Shown in pieces: positions 57,846 through 61,230 of a stretch of DNA of 61,230 nt (the stretch's first letter is position 1; each line of letters begins with the position of its first letter). The notes below the pieces were generated by a model. The model was given only the letters and a program-made list of their open reading frames with translations, did no database searches and was not told where the DNA came from. Made by a program: the position numbers and the translations under genes. This stretch comes from Syntrophobacterales bacterium. Lineage in GTDB: Bacteria; Desulfobacterota; Desulfobaccia; Desulfobaccales; 0-14-0-80-60-11. The stretch is taken from NCBI GenBank assembly GCA_020060385.1, contig JAGVAH010000017.1, forward strand, positions 1-61,230, given 5' to 3'.

Positions 57846-58962
57846 TCTTACCCTCCCGGCTTTCTTGGGCTAAATTGGCCACCTCCTGGCGGCTGACGTT
57901 ATCCAGCAGCGCCTTCTTGATCAGGTTGAGGTGATTGATGATCAGATCGACCTTCTGAATGTTGACAGCGGAGTTGCCGTTTAATACCCGGGCCAGCACC
58001 CGGCAGTCTTCCTGGGAGAATGACTTCACCACCAATCCCGTGACCGCATCCAGGGTCTTTTCCCAGCGGCAGACCGTCTCCAGGTCCTCTTTCTTGGGGA
58101 CCGCGAAGAGGAACTGCTCTTTTTTTGCGTCCACCAGCGCGTTGACGAATCTTCGGAGATGGTTATAACTGGGGAGTTGCCCCGCCTTGACCTTCTGGAA
58201 CACCACCTCCTGCTCCCCGTGATCCTCCAGGCGACTGATTTCGAAAGCCTGGGAGGGCGATATGACCCCGAAAACCAGGGCATCCTGGAACTTGGGGGAC
58301 AGGTTCAGCAGGGACAACCTTTCATTCACTCGCCAGACCTGTTTGAACCCGAGCTTTTGGGCCAGTTCTTCCCTGGTGTAGCCATGGTCCAACATCTCCT
58401 TGAAGGCATTGGCCTCCTCCAGGGGTGTGAGGTCCTGCCTTTGAATGTTCTCAACCAGGGCCATCTCGGCTACCTGACGGTCATCGGCTTCAAGGATGCG
58501 CACCGGAGCGGACGCCAAACCGGCCATCTGGCAGGCCCGCCAGCGCCGCTCCCCGGCAACGAGCATGAACTTTTCGCCTTTGGGCACCACCACCAGGGGT
58601 TCGATCAGCCCCTGCTCCTTGATGGACAGGGCCAGTTCCTCCAGGGACTCCCGCGGAAAAACCTTGCGCGGCTGGTCAGGGTTCGGGTATATAAGGGACA
58701 GAGCAATTTCGTAACCGGGCTTTGACGAGTCCGGGGCAGCGGTTTCGGGGGCCTGGGGAGAGGCCCCCTTTTCTTTTTTGGATTTTTTCTTCCAACCGGG
58801 ATGGGGATCTTTGGGTTTGAAATCCTCGCACAACCCTTCCGGCCTGGTGCATTTCCCGGTTCCTCCCGGGATGAGCCTGCCCTTTACCGGGCTCGACTTC
58901 CGTTTCCAGAAGTCGCAGGTGGCACAGTCGCCCGTAGCAACGGGCTTTTTCCTTCTGGTCAT
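57814..58962 (-). CDS. ParB-family protein with N-terminal Cys cluster
   Basis: A 382-residue protein. A Cys cluster at residues 13, 16, 38 and 45 precedes a Lys-rich linker; then comes the ParB/Srx domain with IYPNPDQPRKVF, SIKEQGLIEPLVVVPKG, the nucleotide-binding VAGERRWRACQMAG and ALVENIQRQDLTPLEEANAF, followed by the helix-turn-helix part (YTREELAQKLGFKQVWRVNE). ParB-type proteins bind CTP and centromere-like DNA; phage versions can act as nucleases or regulators. No ParA partner is seen in the window. GGAGG precedes the ATG; it overlaps the gene upstream by four bases. Confidence 0.9.
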   Translation of the reverse strand: MTRRKKPVATGDCATCDFWKRKSSPVKGRLIPGGTGKCTRPEGLCEDFKPKDPHPGWKKKSKKEKGASPQAPETAAPDSSKPGYEIALSLIYPNPDQPRKVFPRESLEELALSIKEQGLIEPLVVVPKGEKFMLVAGERRWRACQMAGLASAPVRILEADDRQVAEMALVENIQRQDLTPLEEANAFKEMLDHGYTREELAQKLGFKQVWRVNERLSLLNLSPKFQDALVFGVISPSQAFEISRLEDHGEQEVVFQKVKAGQLPSYNHLRRFVNALVDAKKEQFLFAVPKKEDLETVCRWEKTLDAVTGLVVKSFSQEDCRVLARVLNGNSAVNIQKVDLIINHLNLIKKALLDNVSRQEVANLAQESREGKNADLPIPMHG

Positions 58963-59339
58963 GCCGTCCTCCTTTCAAAGAATTCGTTTCCCCGCCTCTC
59001 TACAATGGCGCCCTCCGGAAACTGGGCGGCCACTTGCTGGATCACCCTGATCTCCTGCAGGGCCTGTTCTTCGGCTTCCTCCAGGGGATAGCTCCAACTC
59101 TCGATCAGGTGATCCACCAGCTTGTTGATAAATTCTCCAGCCGGAACATTGGCCACCTTCATGGTGGTGGTGGCCTTCCTGCTATCCAGGCCGGATAACG
59201 ACCGTCTGCACCCGCAAGGGCCGTCAATCGTTTCTCCGTCGCACTCGAAGGGGAAACTCAAGAACTCACCTTCAGTACAGAAGTTGAAGTCGTTTTGCCT
59301 CTGCCCCTGGGTCGCACCAGTGGCCACGAGCAGCTTCAT
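58959..59339 (-). CDS. Small early phage protein with conserved KLLVATGATQGQR start
   Basis: A 126-residue protein with GGAGG before the ATG. The first half, MKLLVATGATQGQRQNDF and GPCGCRRSLSGLDSRKATT, resembles a group of short proteins widespread in actinobacteria and phages (of DUF7715 type, by memory). The C-terminal half is helical. It overlaps the ParB-like gene by four bases. Function unknown. Confidence 0.7.
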   Translation of the reverse strand: MKLLVATGATQGQRQNDFNFCTEGEFLSFPFECDGETIDGPCGCRRSLSGLDSRKATTTMKVANVPAGEFINKLVDHLIESWSYPLEEAEEQALQEIRVIQQVAAQFPEGAIVERRGNEFFERRTA

Positions 59340-59382
59340 GGCTGCACCTCCTTGAATAAATTTGGTTTTTATTTAAAGGGCT

Positions 59383-59658
59383 TCAGCTCAGGTCGATGGC
59401 CCGGCGGTAGGTGAACAGATCGCGGTCGAAATTTTCCACCTTGGGGGCGGGGGTGTTTTGGAAGGCAGACAGCATGCCCTTCAAAAACCAGTTGATGGCG
59501 CCGCCGTGGACGCTCTTGGCCAGGACGGTGTCGTTGCCCAGGATCTCGATGGTCGTCCCTGAGCCGGAGCTGCTCGGCCGGGAGTTCAACTCGATGGCCG
59601 GCTGCCCCACCCTCTTCCGATTTGCATTGATCCTTTGGATCATTTCGGCCAGGCTCAT
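59383..59658 (-). CDS. Small early phage protein, not recognised
   Basis: A 91-residue protein with GGAGG before the ATG. Polar, with GTTIEILGNDTVLAKSVHGG as a possible strand pair and FDRDLFTYRRAIDLS at the end. The start overlaps the upstream gene by four bases. Confidence 0.6.
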   Translation of the reverse strand: MSLAEMIQRINANRKRVGQPAIELNSRPSSSGSGTTIEILGNDTVLAKSVHGGAINWFLKGMLSAFQNTPAPKVENFDRDLFTYRRAIDLS

Positions 59659-59864
59659 AAATCCTCCTGGTCTTCCGGGTCTGCCAGGTCGGCAATACCG
59701 CCCAGCAGATTTAGCAGTCCTTCCCGCTCCTCACAAATCGGTAAACAGTTATCATAGCCTGGAACATTTTCGAGCCAGGCAAGCTGCTCTCCAAGCAGGT
59801 CCAGGTCCACCTTAATCACGCCGTATTCGGGGCGGTCCAAATTGGTTAAGGTTACAATTCTCAT
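59655..59864 (-). CDS. Small acidic early phage protein
   Basis: A 69-residue acidic protein (LGEQLAWLENVPGYDN; LADPEDQEDL at the end) with two Cys in NCLPICEE. CGAGG precedes the ATG. Coupled by overlap to the gene downstream. Function unknown. Confidence 0.6.
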   Translation of the reverse strand: MRIVTLTNLDRPEYGVIKVDLDLLGEQLAWLENVPGYDNCLPICEEREGLLNLLGGIADLADPEDQEDL

Positions 59865-59868
59865 GGCT

Positions 59869-60180
59869 TCATTCCTCGGGTTCTACCGGCTCTAAGACAC
59901 TCGACCCGGGCCGGTCAAAGGCGGCCCAGGCCGGGGTTTGGGCCAGGATGTCGTAATTCTCGTTGTCCGCCTCCAGGCAGTCAGGGACCGAATCTTCCTC
60001 GATGGTGAGGTAGGCCACGCCTTCCAGCAGGTCCTCACGGGAAATTGTGTCCCAACGCTCTTTGGCCCACTCGATTTGCTTTTCCCTGGACCAGGAGAAG
60101 AACCCGGCCGGCAAATCGTCCGGGGAGAGCTTTATCATCCCCTGCGCCAGGAAGCGGATATTCAAACCGTATGCATTCAT
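59869..60180 (-). CDS. Small acidic early phage protein
   Basis: A 103-residue protein with GAGGGGG before the ATG. The pattern WSREKQIEWAKERWDTISRE and acidic tail (ADNENYDILAQ, EPVEPEE) suggest a DNA-mimic-like or regulatory small protein, but no family is recognised. It overlaps the gene upstream by four bases. Confidence 0.6.
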   Translation of the reverse strand: MNAYGLNIRFLAQGMIKLSPDDLPAGFFSWSREKQIEWAKERWDTISREDLLEGVAYLTIEEDSVPDCLEADNENYDILAQTPAWAAFDRPGSSVLEPVEPEE

Positions 60181-60530
60181 GGTAGCCCCCTCACTGTTTC
60201 AATATCGCCCAGATTCTGATTAATGAATCGCTCCCCTTCGTTGCATAAGGGGCAGATACCCCAAACCCGATGGTTCAGCGGACGGGGCCAATCCTTCTCC
60301 TGGGCGCAGTCATCACAATAAAATGTTGGCCCACCAATCGCCCTCACTTTCCCCAGCAGGTCCAGCAGCAGGGCCTCGATCTCTGCCTTGGGACCGGCGA
60401 AATAGATGGGCGGCATGTCAACGTATGGCTTTTTTGATTGGAGGGATATTGAGGCATGAGCTTTGCCGGAAACAAAGGCGGTGGCCTCATGCAACTTGAA
60501 CCAGCCGTTGCGGCCTCGGCATTCGATCAT
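60177..60530 (-). CDS. Early phage protein with a zinc ribbon
   Basis: A 117-residue protein with AGGAGG before the ATG. It has a strand-rich start and a four-Cys ribbon: FYCDDCAQE and GICPLCNEGE. It overlaps genes on both sides by four bases. Probably nucleic-acid or protein binding; not recognised. Confidence 0.65.
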   Translation of the reverse strand: MIECRGRNGWFKLHEATAFVSGKAHASISLQSKKPYVDMPPIYFAGPKAEIEALLLDLLGKVRAIGGPTFYCDDCAQEKDWPRPLNHRVWGICPLCNEGERFINQNLGDIETVRGLP

Positions 60531-60886
60531 GCCCCGGCCTCCTTTAGGTTCAAACCCAGCTCTTCGAGGACCTGAACTATGTCAGCACCGGCGATCAGGC
60601 GCTCATTACCCTCGTACAAGGCCCGGAGCCAGCCGGACCGGAATGCGTCTTCCTCGTCTGAGGAAGGATCGCCGCCCTTAAAACAGATTCCCAAGTGCCA
60701 TTCGTAAGAGCCTTCGGGGTAGGTCCGGCAGACGTGGCACAGGCCGTCGTGAAGTTCATCGGGTTCGTGTTCATCGCCGCAGATCCGACATTCACCGGTC
60801 TCGACAGCGGTATAACTTTCCCGGTCCTGGGTATCGGAGTAAGATTCCCGGTCCTGGCCTTCGGTACCATTCATGTGGTTGCTCAT
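60527..60886 (-). CDS. Early phage protein with a zinc-ribbon-like Cys set and a duplicated QDRESY unit
   Basis: A 119-residue acidic protein from the ATG at 60886 (GGAGG upstream; the frame is open further without a ribosome site). Near the start QDRESYSDT is followed by QDRESYTAV, a tandem copy also visible in the DNA (about 60790-60860). Then CRICGDEH and GLCHVC form a probable zinc site. The end is helical. Function unknown. Confidence 0.6.
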   Translation of the reverse strand: MSNHMNGTEGQDRESYSDTQDRESYTAVETGECRICGDEHEPDELHDGLCHVCRTYPEGSYEWHLGICFKGGDPSSDEEDAFRSGWLRALYEGNERLIAGADIVQVLEELGLNLKEAGA

Positions 60887-61230
60887 GGTTCGGCCTCCGC
60901 TTTCACACAATCCGTCAGAGGAAGATACGTGGGGAATACCTCTTCTATGCAATCCATGATCTCCCGCAAAATCGGGATTTCAGAAATTGCTTTGTCCCCA
61001 ACTGCTCTGATCTTTTTCTTGATTTCCACCACTACGCCGGAGCTTTCGTCGTCCGGGATATCAACATCTAAAGGGGGATCGCCGGGACGGAAAACCCGGG
61101 TAACCGGGGGGCGGTCCCAGTCCATGGAGCTTTCCCGGTCGAAGGGGATGCCTTTCTTGACCAAAAATTCCTCCAGTTCGGCGAATTCGCCATACCGGGC
61201 CTCACCATTCGAGAAAACCAGCAGCCCCTC
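60883..61230 (-). CDS. Early phage protein, 5' end outside the window
   Basis: The frame is open to the right edge, so the start is not seen; at least 115 residues are present. The visible beginning GLLVFSNGEARYGEFAELEE is followed by a Pro/Asp-rich part (DWDRPPVTRVFRPGDPP) and a helical end (ISEIPILREIMDCIEEVF). An internal TTG at 61164 lacks support as a start. It overlaps the next gene by four bases. Not recognised. Confidence 0.65.
   Translation of the reverse strand, partial: EGLLVFSNGEARYGEFAELEEFLVKKGIPFDRESSMDWDRPPVTRVFRPGDPPLDVDIPDDESSGVVVEIKKKIRAVGDKAISEIPILREIMDCIEEVFPTYLPLTDCVKAEAEP

Larger units (their letters stand above)
15305..61230 (-). mobile_element. Prophage (siphovirus-like), right end outside the window
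   Basis: An unbroken minus-strand series of phage genes: early genes at the right, then cargo, portal-MuF, protease, HK97 capsid, connectors, tail tube, tail chaperones with a -1 slip site, tape measure, tail tip, receptor-binding-type proteins and a lysis cassette at the left. No sheath or contractile baseplate gene is seen. No integrase, terminase, polymerase or repressor is in the window; they may lie beyond the right edge. The left boundary is placed between the last host gene (15115) and the first phage frame (15305); no attachment core could be identified without the other end. Confidence 0.92.

Overview
The window looks like the chromosome of a GC-rich Gram-negative bacterium carrying most of a large integrated phage. 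The host is probably a deltaproteobacterium (Desulfobacterota): it has a periplasm-spanning RND pump, sigma-54 promoters with a ZraSR-like two-component system, and an MtrA-like corrinoid-type protein outside a methanogen. This assignment rests on gene content only and is tentative. Nearly everything is on the minus strand; only the sensor kinase and one small exported protein (12.9-15.1 kb) are on the plus strand.

Host part (1-15.2 kb). A small operon reads ArsR-type repressor, MtrA-like/DUF4346 protein, small exported protein and the start of a MacB-like permease, with 4-base overlaps at two of its three junctions. Next is a heavy-metal efflux operon: a Cys-rich exported peptide, outer-membrane factor, His-rich adaptor, CusA/CzcA-type pump, PII-like protein and a lipoprotein. 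Beside it lie a sigma-54-dependent response regulator, three small exported Cys/aromatic/Met-rich proteins (one of 35 residues) and a divergent ZraS-like kinase. Two perfect sigma-54 promoters (12518-12533 minus, 14660-14675 plus) drive the small exported-protein genes, so this is best read as one envelope metal-stress regulon.

Phage part (15.3-61.2 kb and off the right edge). Read in the direction of transcription (right to left) there is an early region of small genes with a ParB-family protein, FmdB-like zinc ribbon, DnaN clamp, Gp3-like recombination directionality factor family protein and a RecB/Cas4-like nuclease. Then comes a cargo block, followed by the portal-MuF fusion, HK97-type protease and capsid, connectors, tail tube, tail chaperones with a classical -1 slippery site, tape measure, tail tip, receptor-binding-type proteins, and a lysis cassette. 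No sheath gene is seen, so the particle is probably siphovirus-like. No terminase lies next to the portal; its expected place is taken by the cargo.

Cargo (39.7-53.4 kb). It holds a type I restriction-modification system (HsdR, HsdM, HsdS) followed by a TIGR02391/Ymh-type protein, a GHKL ATPase + STAS-like DUF4325 + PIN nuclease trio, and then a strikingly AT-rich, translationally coupled four-gene unit. That unit encodes an HD phosphohydrolase, a DNA methyltransferase with a TSPPY motif, a protein with two C-terminal membrane helices, and a NodU/CmcH carbamoyltransferase with a C-terminal extension. This four-gene unit is the best candidate here for an undescribed anti-phage or nucleic-acid-modification system; its function is inferred from context only.
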